Shown: piece by piece, positions 30,927 to 40,700 of the stretch | How the letters are laid out: the number at the start of each line of letters is the position of its first letter | Numbering within the stretch: position 1 is the first letter of the stretch | Source of the DNA: Candidatus Competibacteraceae bacterium | GTDB lineage: Bacteria; Pseudomonadota; Gammaproteobacteria; Competibacterales; Competibacteraceae | Direction of reading: 5' to 3' | Length of the DNA stretch: 64,000 nucleotides | Assembly: GCA_003989085.1 (NCBI GenBank) | Contig: RXIV01000001.1 | Location: 248,001 to 312,000, forward strand | Position numbers and translations under genes: made by a program | Notes under the pieces: generated by a model | The model's input: the letters and a program-made list of their open reading frames with translations, nothing else | Told to the model about the DNA's origin: nothing | Databases searched by the model: none

Positions 30927-31754
30927 ATGACGATAATTCTCGATTCACATTACACCATCGGCCGATTGCACCTGTCCTGCCAAGACTATGTCTGCCAAGG
31001 ATGGGAACCATTTCCGTATGTGATTCTGGCGGATGGCTGCTCGTCCGCGCCGGATAGCGATCTAGGGGCGCGGCTCCTCGTGCTGAATGCCCGGCGTTTG
31101 TTGTCGTGGTTTGCTCTTCCAGCGGTCGATGAAGCGGAGCGGACAGCCCGCCACTGGCGATTGGGGCGTCGCTTGGTGCGCCGGGCTGCCCGGCAGGCGC
31201 GAGAGCTGGGCGTCAGTGTGGATGTACTGGATGCGACCTTGCTGGTGGCCTGGTGTGAAGGGTCTACGGTCTATATTCATTGCTACGGGGATGGCTGCAT
31301 TGCAGTCCGCCGGGCGGATGGTGAAACCGCAGTGATCCAGATCGAATATGCCGAAAATGCGCCCTATTACCTGTCCTATCTGCTGGATCGGGACCGCCAT
31401 GCTTTGTACCAGGAGGCGATTGGCGATCCGGCGATAGCCCAGACCATTCGCTACTCCAGTAAAGCCGGTGTCAGCACCCGGTTGGAGCCGTTTAACTCCC
31501 CCACGCTATTCAACTTTAATCTGATGACCTCGCCGACCGTCACTGTCGCTACCGACGGCTTGCATTCACTGGTGAGCACTGAAACCGGCAACCGGCTGAA
31601 TGTATTGTCTGTCGCGCAGGCTATGCTGGATTTTGACGATCTGGAGCCTGGTTTTATCAAGCGCCAATTGCGGCAAGTACTGGCTGATTATGGTCAGCAA
31701 CGAGTATTCAACCTCGATGACCTCAGCTTGGGTGTGTTTGTCGGAGGTAACTGA
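30927..31754 (+). CDS. Divergent PP2C-like serine/threonine phosphatase
   Basis: 275 residues. It keeps the spaced aspartate motifs of the PP2C fold: VILADGCSSAPDSDLGARLL (near 33), LDATLLVAWCEGSTVYIHCYGDG (near 104), TVATDGLHSL (near 208) and NLDDLSLGVFV at the end. The sequence between motifs is unlike well-known PP2C proteins, so activity is likely but the target is unknown. It ends 4 bp before the Nudix-wHTH gene, which points to co-transcription and a shared function. It is divergent from the membrane fusion protein gene. Confidence 0.7.
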   Translation: MTIILDSHYTIGRLHLSCQDYVCQGWEPFPYVILADGCSSAPDSDLGARLLVLNARRLLSWFALPAVDEAERTARHWRLGRRLVRRAARQARELGVSVDVLDATLLVAWCEGSTVYIHCYGDGCIAVRRADGETAVIQIEYAENAPYYLSYLLDRDRHALYQEAIGDPAIAQTIRYSSKAGVSTRLEPFNSPTLFNFNLMTSPTVTVATDGLHSLVSTETGNRLNVLSVAQAMLDFDDLEPGFIKRQLRQVLADYGQQRVFNLDDLSLGVFVGGN

Positions 31755-31758
31755 AACC

Positions 31759-32496
31759 ATGAATCGATTAGCGTCTGAACCGGGCGCAGCGCAGCTTCCG
31801 CCTGTCAATCCGGCTGAAAAACCCTCTTTTTCAGTCGATTTAGTGATTTTCACCACCTATGAGGATTGTCTACAGGTGTTGCTGGTCAAGCGGGCGGAAG
31901 CTCCGTTCAAGGGGCGTTGGGCATTGCCGGGTGGATTGTTGGAGCCAGGGCGGGACGACGCCATCGAAGGGTGCGCCCTGCGCCGACTGGTTGAGAAAAC
32001 CGGCGTCGAAGCGCCCTATCTGGAGCAACTGAAGACTTATGGCTCTTGTGACCGCGACCCGCGTGGCTGGACCGCCACCACGGTGTATTTTGCACTGATC
32101 GCGTCGGAGCTGGTGCGACCGCGGGCTAATCAGGAAACGGTGCGCTGGACGCCGATCCAGGGCGAAGGGGTCAGTTGCGAACTGGCCTTTGATCACGCCC
32201 GCATTCTGGCCGATGCGGTAGAGCGGTTGCGCTCCAAGCTGGAATACACCCACATTGCTGTCCACCTGCTGCCCAAGGAATTTACCTTGCCGGAATTGCA
32301 GCGGATCTATGAAATGATCCTCCAGCAGCCGCTGGACAAGAGTTCATTCCGCCGCCGGGTCGCCCAAGCCGACATGCTGGAGGAAATTCCCGGCAAACTG
32401 CGCGATGGTTCCGGACGGCCCGCCCAGGTTTACCGCTTCCGCGACTATGACCGGCGCACATTCTTCCCGCGCAGCATCAGCCGCTACGCCCGATAA
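31759..32496 (+). CDS. NrtR-like Nudix / winged-helix regulator
   Basis: 245 residues from the ATG at 31759. The N-terminal Nudix fold (VDLVIFTTYEDCLQVLLVKRAEAPFKGRWALPGGLLEP) is followed by a C-terminal winged-helix domain (LPKEFTLPELQRIYEMILQQPLDKSSFRRRV ... VYRFRD), the arrangement of NrtR repressors of NAD metabolism. The Nudix box is degenerate: RRLVEKTG replaces the catalytic RExxEExG. That fits NrtR proteins that sense ADP-ribose-type ligands without hydrolysing them. No NAD genes are adjacent (nadE is 15 kb away), so the regulon is unknown. It pairs with the PP2C-like gene upstream. Confidence 0.8.
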   Translation: MNRLASEPGAAQLPPVNPAEKPSFSVDLVIFTTYEDCLQVLLVKRAEAPFKGRWALPGGLLEPGRDDAIEGCALRRLVEKTGVEAPYLEQLKTYGSCDRDPRGWTATTVYFALIASELVRPRANQETVRWTPIQGEGVSCELAFDHARILADAVERLRSKLEYTHIAVHLLPKEFTLPELQRIYEMILQQPLDKSSFRRRVAQADMLEEIPGKLRDGSGRPAQVYRFRDYDRRTFFPRSISRYAR

Positions 32497-32533
32497 CGAA
32501 CCCCAGGCCGCGGGTATTTTGATTTTTCCCGCC

Positions 32534-34783
32534 TCAGAACAGCTTGCCCAACAGCATGTACAGGGAAGCTTTGCTGCCATCGGCCAGGCCCGCACCCAGG
32601 TAGAACGGCCCCAGTGGCGTATCTGCGCCCAGAAACAGGCTGCCCGCCGGAATCAGCGTATCGAAGCGAATATCATCGGTGTCGTTCCAGGCGCCCCCGA
32701 CTTCCAGGGAGCCGCCGGCATAGAGCGGAATGGTGAACGCCGCCGAGGCGCTGTCCAGCCGATACATGTAGATCAGTTCTCCAAACGCCAGATACTGCCC
32801 GGAAAGCTGACCGAGCTGATAGCCCGACAGGTTCAAAAAACCGCCCAGTAGAAACAGGTTCTCCGGACCGGGATCGCCCTCCAGCGTACCGGCCAGCCGG
32901 AGGCGCGGGATCAGCGTCGATTTGCCCCAGCTATAAGGTTTGAAAGTATCCAGGCTGAGGGTTTGGAAATTCTCGTCGGCGCCCAGTCCGGTCAGGGCGC
33001 TGTAGTAGCGGAGGTTGGCAAAATAGCCGGAAGTCGGGAAGTTCAGACTGTCCAGGGTGTCCGCCGCCCAGCGCAGTGAGTAGCCGCTGTCGTTAAATGC
33101 GCCTTCGTAAATCGAAGACCGGCCAAAGCGCAGATCGTTATTCCCGGCGCTGTAATGCAGCCCCACCGACAACCGTCCCCAATGCGCCAGATTACGGCCC
33201 AATTCTATCCCGGCTCCGACCTCGCGCACCCGAAAGCTGGCGCTGGTGGAGATGGAATCTTCGTTTTGCAAATCCAGATTGTATTGCTGATAGCTCAGGT
33301 AGGGATCAAGGTAGTAGTCCTGTTCGGCGCTGAGCGGCTGGTAGAAATCGGTCTCCAGATCGATGTTGCCGCCGATCTGGACGAAGCTGCGCCATTCTCC
33401 GCCCAGCTTGTTGATCTGCGACATGGTATAGGCGGTGCTGATGTTGAACAGCGAGTCGCCTTTCAGGTTCGCGCCAAGAAACAGTCCGAAATTGAGCGTG
33501 TTGGCGCCGATGTCCCGTGGCGCCGCCTCAACGATCAGCCCGGTCTTGCCGTTTTCCTCGACCAGCGAGTAGTCGACCTGCTGAAAGTCGCCCATCCCGT
33601 AAATCACGTTGAGATTGCGGTTAAGTTGCTTTGGATCCAGCCGGTCGCCCGGTTGGACATGCACCTGTTTTTCGATGACCGCATCGGCCAGTCGGGTGCC
33701 ATTTTTGATCCGGATGAAATCAATAATCGGGCGGTGAGGTTCAGGTAAATCCGGTCGCGCCGCTAGATAGGCCCGATAATCATTGGGCGTGGCCGACAGC
33801 CGGCTGAGGGCGCTGCGCTGGGCCTGGGCCGCCGCATAGCCGACCTTCTCTGCTTCTGCGGAACGGTCGAAATCAATGCTACTAATATCCTTGAGATCCG
33901 GCGTGATCCAGATGTCTTTGGGACCCAGCGTTTTCTTTTGTTGCTCGACGTTGCGGACGGTCAGGATGGTGGTGAGTTGCTCTGTGATAGACAGCACCGA
34001 GGTCAGTTCGCTGGTGGGTGCCAGCGGCGCGCCCACGTCCACCGCAATAATCACGTCCGGTTTGCACAGATTGCGGGCTACATCCACCGGCACGTTGTCT
34101 GACACGCCGCCATCCACCAGCAGCTTGCCGTCCAGCTCAACCGGGGCCAGGGCGCTGGGAATCGACATGCTGGCCCGCATCGCGGTCGCCAGGTGGCCGG
34201 AACTCAGCACCACCGGCTTACCGGTCGCCAAATCGGTCGCCACCGCCCGGTAGGGAATCCGCAACTGGTCAAAATTGCGGACTTCAGCCGCTGGCAGCGC
34301 CAGTGTTTCCAACAGCAGCAGCAGATTCTGACCCTGCAACAGACTTCGTGGCAGTTGCACACTCCCGTTTTTGACGCCAACCCCGACATCCGTCAGCAGA
34401 ACCCGCTGTTCCTGCTTGGTGCGAAACGGCAGGTCGGCGCGGGGTGGGCCATCGGTGAACGCCTGCGGCCAGTCGATTTTCTGCACGGTTTCGCTCATTT
34501 TCTCGGGGGTCATGCCGGAGGCGTACAAACCGGCGATGATCGATCCCATGCTGGTGCCGGCGACACAGTCCACCGGGATGCGCAACTCTTCCAGCATTTT
34601 AAGGATGCCGATGTGCGCAATGCCGCGGGCGCCGCCGCCGCCCAGCACCAGGCCAATGCGAGGGCGTCCCGAACCGGCTTCTGCCGCCTCCGATGCCGGG
34701 CTGAAAGCCATCAGAATCAGCAGGGCCAGCAAGAAGACGCCAGGCCAGTAAGCGAGGTAGCGATGGAATAGGCGATGGGGCAT
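32534..34783 (-). CDS. PlpD-type patatin phospholipase fused to Omp85-like barrel (type Vd autotransporter)
   Basis: 749 residues from the ATG at 34783. Signal peptide (YWPGVFLLALLILMAFSPASEAAEA), then a patatin domain: oxyanion loop GLVLGGGGARGIAHIGIL, nucleophile Ser in GTSMGSIIAGLYASG and catalytic Asp in LLVDGGVSDNVPV. One POTRA-like domain follows (ADAVIEKQVHVQPGDRLDPKQLNRNLNVIYGMGDFQQVDY), then a 16-strand-like barrel ending in Phe (SLYMLLGKLF). This is the order of Pseudomonas PlpD, which exports its lipase domain through its own barrel. It is predicted to act on phospholipids at or outside the outer membrane. Confidence 0.9.
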   Translation of the reverse strand: MPHRLFHRYLAYWPGVFLLALLILMAFSPASEAAEAGSGRPRIGLVLGGGGARGIAHIGILKMLEELRIPVDCVAGTSMGSIIAGLYASGMTPEKMSETVQKIDWPQAFTDGPPRADLPFRTKQEQRVLLTDVGVGVKNGSVQLPRSLLQGQNLLLLLETLALPAAEVRNFDQLRIPYRAVATDLATGKPVVLSSGHLATAMRASMSIPSALAPVELDGKLLVDGGVSDNVPVDVARNLCKPDVIIAVDVGAPLAPTSELTSVLSITEQLTTILTVRNVEQQKKTLGPKDIWITPDLKDISSIDFDRSAEAEKVGYAAAQAQRSALSRLSATPNDYRAYLAARPDLPEPHRPIIDFIRIKNGTRLADAVIEKQVHVQPGDRLDPKQLNRNLNVIYGMGDFQQVDYSLVEENGKTGLIVEAAPRDIGANTLNFGLFLGANLKGDSLFNISTAYTMSQINKLGGEWRSFVQIGGNIDLETDFYQPLSAEQDYYLDPYLSYQQYNLDLQNEDSISTSASFRVREVGAGIELGRNLAHWGRLSVGLHYSAGNNDLRFGRSSIYEGAFNDSGYSLRWAADTLDSLNFPTSGYFANLRYYSALTGLGADENFQTLSLDTFKPYSWGKSTLIPRLRLAGTLEGDPGPENLFLLGGFLNLSGYQLGQLSGQYLAFGELIYMYRLDSASAAFTIPLYAGGSLEVGGAWNDTDDIRFDTLIPAGSLFLGADTPLGPFYLGAGLADGSKASLYMLLGKLF

Positions 34784-34877
34784 GGAATCAACCTGCAAAG
34801 CGGGTGTTCAGCGGAAATTTAGGGGCAGTGCGCCAATAATCTAATCAATATAATGATACAGCCTGGGAGAACATTTA

Positions 34878-35336
34878 ATGTCGTTAGAGAAGGTGGAGGT
34901 GGTTATGACCGATCAAGAGCATGAATCTCTCGCAGTAAACCCGCAGCTTGAGGACAACGCTCCGACAACCCTGGATGTGGATCAGCGTGGACGCCGCGAT
35001 GTTCTGGTGAGTCTGGGGCGTTGGTCGAAAGTGGTAATCGGTGGTGTGCTGCTGGGTGCTTCGCTGACCCCAGAACGCGATGCCAAGGCGCTGGGCTGGG
35101 GTAATCGGGGTGGCGGTAGTGGTAGTTGGGTCAACCTGGGTGGCGGCGGTTGGGGCTGGGGTTGGGGTGGCGGGTCGGGTGGTTGGTACAACGGAGGTGG
35201 TTGGCATAACGGTGGCGGCTGGTATAACGGCGGCTGGTACAACGGCGGTGGTTGGTACGATCGGCCCTGGAACAACCGGCCCTGGTACAACGGCGGCTGG
35301 TATAACGGCGGAGGCGGCAGTTGGTACAACCGCTGA
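34878..35336 (+). CDS. Gly-rich W-x-N repeat protein, candidate RiPP precursor with Tat-like leader
   Basis: 152 residues. An acidic N-terminus (1-35) is followed by a twin-arginine-like export region: RGRRDVLVSLG (Arg39-Arg40), hydrophobic VVIGGVLLGASL (52-63) and DAKA (68-71), a likely cleavage point. The mature part is Gly/Trp/Tyr/Asn-rich and holds ten W-x-(N/D) tripeptides (W84, 103, 109, 115, 120, 126, 131, 136, 141, 149; nine end in Asn, one in Asp). W-x-N is the motif in which some radical-SAM/SPASM enzymes crosslink residues 1 and 3 (triceptide cyclophanes). The start may instead be the ATG at 34905, 5 bp after GGAGG. The next gene, 31 bp downstream, ends in a SPASM-like motif. The alternative is a structural surface protein. 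Confidence 0.65.
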   Translation: MSLEKVEVVMTDQEHESLAVNPQLEDNAPTTLDVDQRGRRDVLVSLGRWSKVVIGGVLLGASLTPERDAKALGWGNRGGGSGSWVNLGGGGWGWGWGGGSGGWYNGGGWHNGGGWYNGGWYNGGGWYDRPWNNRPWYNGGWYNGGGGSWYNR

Positions 35337-35367
35337 TTAACCGCGCCAAATTCCACAACCTGAGCAA

Positions 35368-36180
35368 ATGCCAATGAATGAATTAACTTACAACATTCCC
35401 GTCCACCGGCTGGCGGATGATCGCACGGGCGGGCTCATCGTCCGCGCCACGGACCCGGCGGCGTTGATCGCGGCGTTGGAGCCGCACGACCCCGAACGGG
35501 TGATCGCCATTCAGCTTTTGGCGCTGGATGCCGATTCTGAGCCGCTAAATGCCTGGGCGCCGGGCTTGCCGGTGGAACTGGTCATGCGGGATCCCGCCGC
35601 CGAGTTTCCGTTGCTGTATCGCCATAGCAATCTGCTCGATAACCATCCGGTGCGGATTGTGATCCCGGTGACGCCGGACTTTGGCAAGGCCGTCAAGACT
35701 GCGGTGGCGTTGGACTTTGCGGTGCGGCTGGAGCCGGGCCAGCCCGATCCGGCGCTGATTGGGGAACTGACGGCGGTGCTGGAGTTTTATCTGCGTCAGC
35801 CGACGGTGGCCCAGCCCATCGAGTATTTCCACAGTGCGTTGTTAGGCTTTTATCACGATGAGCCAATGCCGCTGTGGCGGGTTCTGGATGAGGAACCTGA
35901 CCGGTTACGCGATGTGGGCGATGATGGCGCAGAATCCTTGTCGGGCCGGCTGGCCGGGATCGAACTCACGGTTACGCCGGACGCCGATTTGAACGCCTGG
36001 ATCGAACAGGCGCTGGCGACGGCTGAGGAATGCCGGGCTTGCGCGTTTCTCAACAGTTGTGGCGGTTATTTCAAGTGGCCGCGCCGTGATTACGACTGCG
36101 CCGGGGTAAAGCAGATCTTCGGGCTGCTGCGGGCGGCGGCGGCTGAATTGCGCCACGATGTGGAGTCGGTGGAAGCGTAG
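35368..36180 (+). CDS. Protein with SPASM-like C-terminal cysteine motif, no radical-SAM motif
   Basis: 270 residues. The first ~200 show alternating strands and helices (e.g. DPERVIAIQLLAL, HPVRIVIPVTPDFGKAVKTAVAL, ALIGELTAVLEFYL) and no CxxxCxxC. The C-terminus has ECRACAFLNSCGGYFKWPRRDYDCAGVKQIFGLL: C-x2-C-x5-C-x13-C, the pattern closing many SPASM/twitch domains of peptide-maturing radical-SAM enzymes. It could be a partner or a degenerate barrel that has lost its SAM cluster. It sits 31 bp after the W-x-N protein and is probably co-transcribed. A second ATG at 35374 is possible. I do not recognise an established family name. Confidence 0.6.
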   Translation: MPMNELTYNIPVHRLADDRTGGLIVRATDPAALIAALEPHDPERVIAIQLLALDADSEPLNAWAPGLPVELVMRDPAAEFPLLYRHSNLLDNHPVRIVIPVTPDFGKAVKTAVALDFAVRLEPGQPDPALIGELTAVLEFYLRQPTVAQPIEYFHSALLGFYHDEPMPLWRVLDEEPDRLRDVGDDGAESLSGRLAGIELTVTPDADLNAWIEQALATAEECRACAFLNSCGGYFKWPRRDYDCAGVKQIFGLLRAAAAELRHDVESVEA

Positions 36181-36295
36181 CGGGTTTGGCGGAGCAGCGA
36201 GGCGGGGAACTTTGGCCGGGGCGGGAATTTTTCAGTATGATTCCACGCCTTGCCTATTCTGTGCAGTCAACCCCGGCCCATTTTCAGGAGTCCCC

Positions 36296-37477
36296 GTGAT
36301 CACGCCGCTTTCCGAACGTGTACAACGCATCAAACCTTCCCCTACTCTGGCCGTCACCGCTAGAGCCAATGAACTCAAGGCCGCTGGCAAGGATGTCATC
36401 GGTCTGGGGGCCGGCGAGCCGGATTTCGACACCCCCGAGTTCATCAAGGAAGCCGCGATCCAGGCCATTCACGCCGGTTTTACCAAGTACACCCCGGTAG
36501 ACGGCACCGCCAGTCTGAAAAAGGCGATCATCGCCAAGTTTCAGCGCGATAACGGCCTAAGTTACGAACCCAAACAGATTCTGGTGTCCTGCGGCGGCAA
36601 GCAGAGTTTCTACAATCTGGCCCAGGCGCTATTGAACAGCGGCGATGAAGTCATTATTCCCGCGCCGTACTGGGTGTCCTATCCCGATATGGTGCTGCTG
36701 GCCGATGGCGTTCCGGTCATCGTCAGCGCCGGCATTGACCAGCATTTCAAGATCACCCCGGCGCAATTGGCGTCCGCCATTACCCCGCGTACCAAGCTGA
36801 TGGTGATCAATAGCCCGTCCAATCCCACCGGCGTGGCGTACAGCGCGGCGGAACTGGCCGGATTGGGTGAAGTGTTGCGCCAGCATCCGCAGGTCTACAT
36901 CGCCACCGATGATATTTATGAACATATCCTGTGGACCGGGGAGCCGTTCTGCAACATCCTCAATGTCTGCCCGGACTTGTCCGACCGGACGGTCGTGCTG
37001 AATGGCGTCTCGAAGGTTTATTCGATGACCGGCTGGCGGATCGGCTACTGCGGCGGGCCAAAGGATTTGATCAACGCCATGACCAATATCCAGTCGCAAA
37101 GCACCTCGAATCCGACCTCGATTTCCCAGTTCGCCGCAGAGGCGGGGCTGAACGGCGATCAGTCCTTCGTGGCGATGATGACCCAGGCGTTCCGGGAACG
37201 GCATGACTATGTTTACAGCGTACTGAAGGCGATGCCTGGTGTGGCGGTTGCGCCGGCGGATGGGACGTTTTACATCTTCCCGAATTTTCAGCAGGCGATG
37301 AATCGGCTGGGGCTGGCGAATGACATTGCTTTCGCCGAACGGCTGCTCAATGAGGTGGGCGTGGCGGTGGTGCCAGGATCGGCGTTTGGCGCGGAAGGCT
37401 GTGTGCGGATCTCCTTCGCGACCAGTATGGGGAATCTGACCAAGGCGCTGGATCGGATCGGGCAGGTCATCGGTTAG
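36296..37477 (+). CDS. Class I aspartate aminotransferase
   Basis: 393 residues from the GTG at 36296, preceded by AGGAG at 5 bp; the upstream open frame is not conserved. PLP enzyme of the AAT-I-beta family (AspC/AatA type): TARANELKAAGKDVIGLGAGEPDFDTPEFI, VINSPSNPTGVAYS, the PLP lysine in LNGVSKVYSMTGWRIGY, and the C-terminal Arg in EGCVRISFA. It interconverts aspartate/oxaloacetate and glutamate/2-oxoglutarate; related enzymes also act on prephenate. It follows the SPASM-like gene by 115 bp and is probably a separate unit. Confidence 0.93.
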   Translation: MITPLSERVQRIKPSPTLAVTARANELKAAGKDVIGLGAGEPDFDTPEFIKEAAIQAIHAGFTKYTPVDGTASLKKAIIAKFQRDNGLSYEPKQILVSCGGKQSFYNLAQALLNSGDEVIIPAPYWVSYPDMVLLADGVPVIVSAGIDQHFKITPAQLASAITPRTKLMVINSPSNPTGVAYSAAELAGLGEVLRQHPQVYIATDDIYEHILWTGEPFCNILNVCPDLSDRTVVLNGVSKVYSMTGWRIGYCGGPKDLINAMTNIQSQSTSNPTSISQFAAEAGLNGDQSFVAMMTQAFRERHDYVYSVLKAMPGVAVAPADGTFYIFPNFQQAMNRLGLANDIAFAERLLNEVGVAVVPGSAFGAEGCVRISFATSMGNLTKALDRIGQVIG

Positions 37478-37598
37478 ATGCTGGTGTAAACGGCAACGGT
37501 CAATGGGACGGTTGCGGGATCGACCGTTGTTACCCCAATAGTTTCCTTCGATTAGAAGGACGATCTGCCCATTGTCGGTCGGTGGTAAGTGACTGAAA

Positions 37599-37632
37599 AA
37601 CGCCCCGCATCTGCCAACAGATGCGGGGCGTT
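37599..37632. terminator. Perfect 15-bp inverted repeat between aspartate aminotransferase and recC
   Basis: The arms AACGCCCCGCATCTG and CAGATGCGGGGCGTT pair perfectly around a 4-nt loop. On the plus strand no T-run follows. On the minus strand the stem is followed by a T-rich stretch, as a terminator would be, yet no minus-strand gene ends here. It may work in both directions. The rest of the 318-bp gap (37478-37795) holds no gene I can support. Confidence 0.6.
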
Positions 37633-37795
37633 GCGTTGTGCCAGTGACCAGCGCGATCCGCCTTTGCCAGTTGACATCCAGCGAAATTTGCCGGGATTAT
37701 GCTGCGATTCGCCACAGGTGGTTCAAGCGGATGGACCGACCGGCCCGCCATCCCCCGCTATACGGCTACAGCCCAACCCAGTCACTGAGCGCCCC

Positions 37796-40700
37796 ATGTT
37801 TTACGTTCATCAAAGCAACCGGCTGGAAAGCCTGACAGAGCGGCTGGCCGATCAGTTGCGTCAACCTCTGCGCTCGCCCTTGGCGCAGGAAATCATCATC
37901 ACCCAGAGCAACGGTATGGCCCGCTGGCTGGCGCTGCGGCTGGCTGACCGGCTAGGAATTTGCGCCAATCTCAGTTTCCAGTTCCCGGCCACTTTTCTGT
38001 GGGAGATGAGCCGGGCGGTGCTGCGTCACCTGCCGCCGGTCTCGGCGTTTGAGAAGCCGGTTTTGACCTGGCGGCTGATGACTCTGTTGCAGGAGGTGGA
38101 AGATACGCCCTGTTTTGCTGAAGCCCGCGCCTACCTGGGCCATGACGATGACGACTTCCGTCGTTACGAACTGGCCAGCCGGCTGGCCGATTGCTTCGAT
38201 CAATATCTGGTCTACCGACCGGATTGGATTGACGCATGGGAAGCGGGCAAAGAGGATCACTGGCAAGCAGAGCTGTGGCGACGGCTGGCGCATCACGGCG
38301 AGGCGCATCGGGTGCAGGTGCAGCGCCAGTTCCGGGCGGCGCTGGATCAGGGCGGCTTCAACCCGCGCCGGCTGCCGGAGCGGATCGCCATTGTCGGTAT
38401 CGCTGCATTACCGCCGTTGTATCTGGATTTGCTGGCTGGGCTAGCGCGTTTTATCGACGTGCATCTGTTCCTGCTCAATCCCTGTCAGGAATACTGGGGC
38501 GACATCCGGGCCGAGCGCGATCTGGCCCGGCTGGGTGAGGAGACTGACCCGGAAGACGCCTATCTGACCGTGGGCAATCCTCTATTGGCCTCGCTGGGCA
38601 AACAGGGCCGGGATTTCATCGACGGGCTGCAAAACTACCCACGGGCTGAAACCGACGATTTTGCCGAACCGTCCGGCAGTGGCCTGTTACCGCAAGTGCA
38701 GGCCGATATTCTCCACTTGCGGGATCGCGGCAGCGACGACTGCCCCCCGTTGCCCTTATTGCCAGAAGATCGTTCGGTGCAGATTCATGTCTGCCACGGG
38801 CCGATGCGCGAAGTGGAAGTGCTGCACGATCAATTGCTGGCGCTGTTCGAGACCCACCAGGACTTGCAACCTTCCGACGTGATCGTGATGGCCCCGGACA
38901 TCGCCATTTATGGACCGCTGATCGAAGCCGTGTTTGACACCGCCCCTCACGACCGGCGGATTCCGTTCAGCATCGCCGATCAGGGCATTCCTACCGAAAA
39001 CCCCTTGATCGAGGCGTTTTTTGAGTTGCTGGAAATGGGCGGTGGTCGGTTCGATGCGGTGCAGGTGCTGGGGCTGCTCGAACAACCGGCGGTGCTGAGG
39101 CGGTTCGGACTGAGTGAGGACGATTTGGCGCGAATCCGCCGCTGGGTGCGAGGGACCGGCATTCGCTGGGGGATTGATGCCGACATCAAGAGTGCTTGGG
39201 ACTTGCCGGCCACCCCTGAGAATACCTGGCGGGCCGGACTGGATCGGTTGCTGTTGGGCTACGCGCTGCCCGGCGAGGGGCGCGATCTGTACCGTGGCAT
39301 CCTGCCCTATGACGAAGTGGAAGGCAGCGATGCGCAAGCCCTCGGCGGTTTGCAGAGTTTCGCTGAAGCACTGTTTGGACTGGACGCTCGTTTGCGGGAA
39401 CGCCGACCGCTGGCCGATTGGATGACCACGCTACACGGGGTGTTGGCACAGTTTTTCGATCCCCGTGACCGTGAGGAAAATGAATTGCAACTGATTCGCC
39501 GGGCGCTGGAAACCCTGGACGATCAGGCCGGCCAGGCCGCGTTTGGCGAAGCAGTCACGCTGGCGGTCATTAAATCGGCCTTGCGCGGCCAGTTGAATAC
39601 CCCGGAAAGCGGCGTAGCCCGGTTTCTGGGCGGTGGTGTGACCTGCTGCGCAATGGTGCCGATGCGCAGCATTCCGTTTCCGGTGGTGTGCCTGATCGGC
39701 ATGAATGATGACGCCTACCCGCGTCCGCACCGGCCCGTCAGCTTCGATCGGATGGCTGACCGCTTCCGGCGTGGCGACCGTTCCCGCCGCCAGGATGACC
39801 GTTACCTGTTTCTGGAAACCCTGCTGTCGGCCCGGCGCTGCTTCTACCTCAGCTATGTTGGCCAGAACATCCGTGATAACACCGTCCTGCCGCCATCGGT
39901 GCTGGTCAGCGAGTGGCTGGATACGCTGGATCGGGGGTTTTATTGCGCTGGGGGTGGCCGGGCTAGCGAGCAACTGGTGACGCGCCATCCCTTGCAGGCG
40001 TTCAGCCGACGCTATTTCAGCGGCGACTCCCGATTATTCAGCTATGCGCAGGAACTGGTTGCCGCTGGGCGGCAGGCCGGGCGCGGCGAGCAGGTTCCAG
40101 CGGCGCTGCTGACGGTGGAATTGCCAGAACCGGAACCGGCGCTGCGCAGCGTGCGGTTGGACGATCTGATCCACTTTTTCAAGAATCCTGCTCGTTGGCT
40201 GTTGCGGGAGCGGCTGGGCGTCCGTCCGGAGGAAGGCGAAGAGGCGTTGACGACCCGTGAGCCGTTCGTTCTCAATGGATTGGAAAATTATCAGGTGCTT
40301 GGTCAGATGCTGGAACTGCATCTGGAGCGGCGATCAGCAGCGGACATTGCGACGATCCTGCGAGCCGAGGGCGCTTTGCCGCACGGTCAGGTTGGTGAAT
40401 GTATTTTCCAGCAGGCGCAAGAGCGAGTGACGCGCTTTGCCGGACGCTTGGGGCGGGTATGGCCGCGTCGGGCGCAAGAGCCGTTGGTGATGGATATGCC
40501 GCTCGGCGAATTCCGCCTGACCGGCCAGATCAGTGGCCTGACCCCGGAAGGCTGGGTCGGCTACCGGTTGGCGGGCATGAAGGCTAATGATTATCTGAAT
40601 TTATGGCTGCATCATCTGGTGCTGAACGTCGCTGCGCCGGAGGGTATGCCGCGACAAAGCCATTGGGTGGCTGAGGATCAGGAAGTGCTGTTGGAGCCGA

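Noticed and set aside
34878..35336. Gly/Trp/Tyr-rich protein as a random low-complexity frame
   Set aside because: It has good ribosome-binding sites, an ordered leader with twin arginine and hydrophobic core, and regular W-x-N spacing, so it is kept as a gene.
34982..35374. 130-codon minus-strand frame rich in YQPPPL repeats over the W-x-N gene
   Set aside because: It is the antisense image of the Gly-rich repeats and lacks a start signal.
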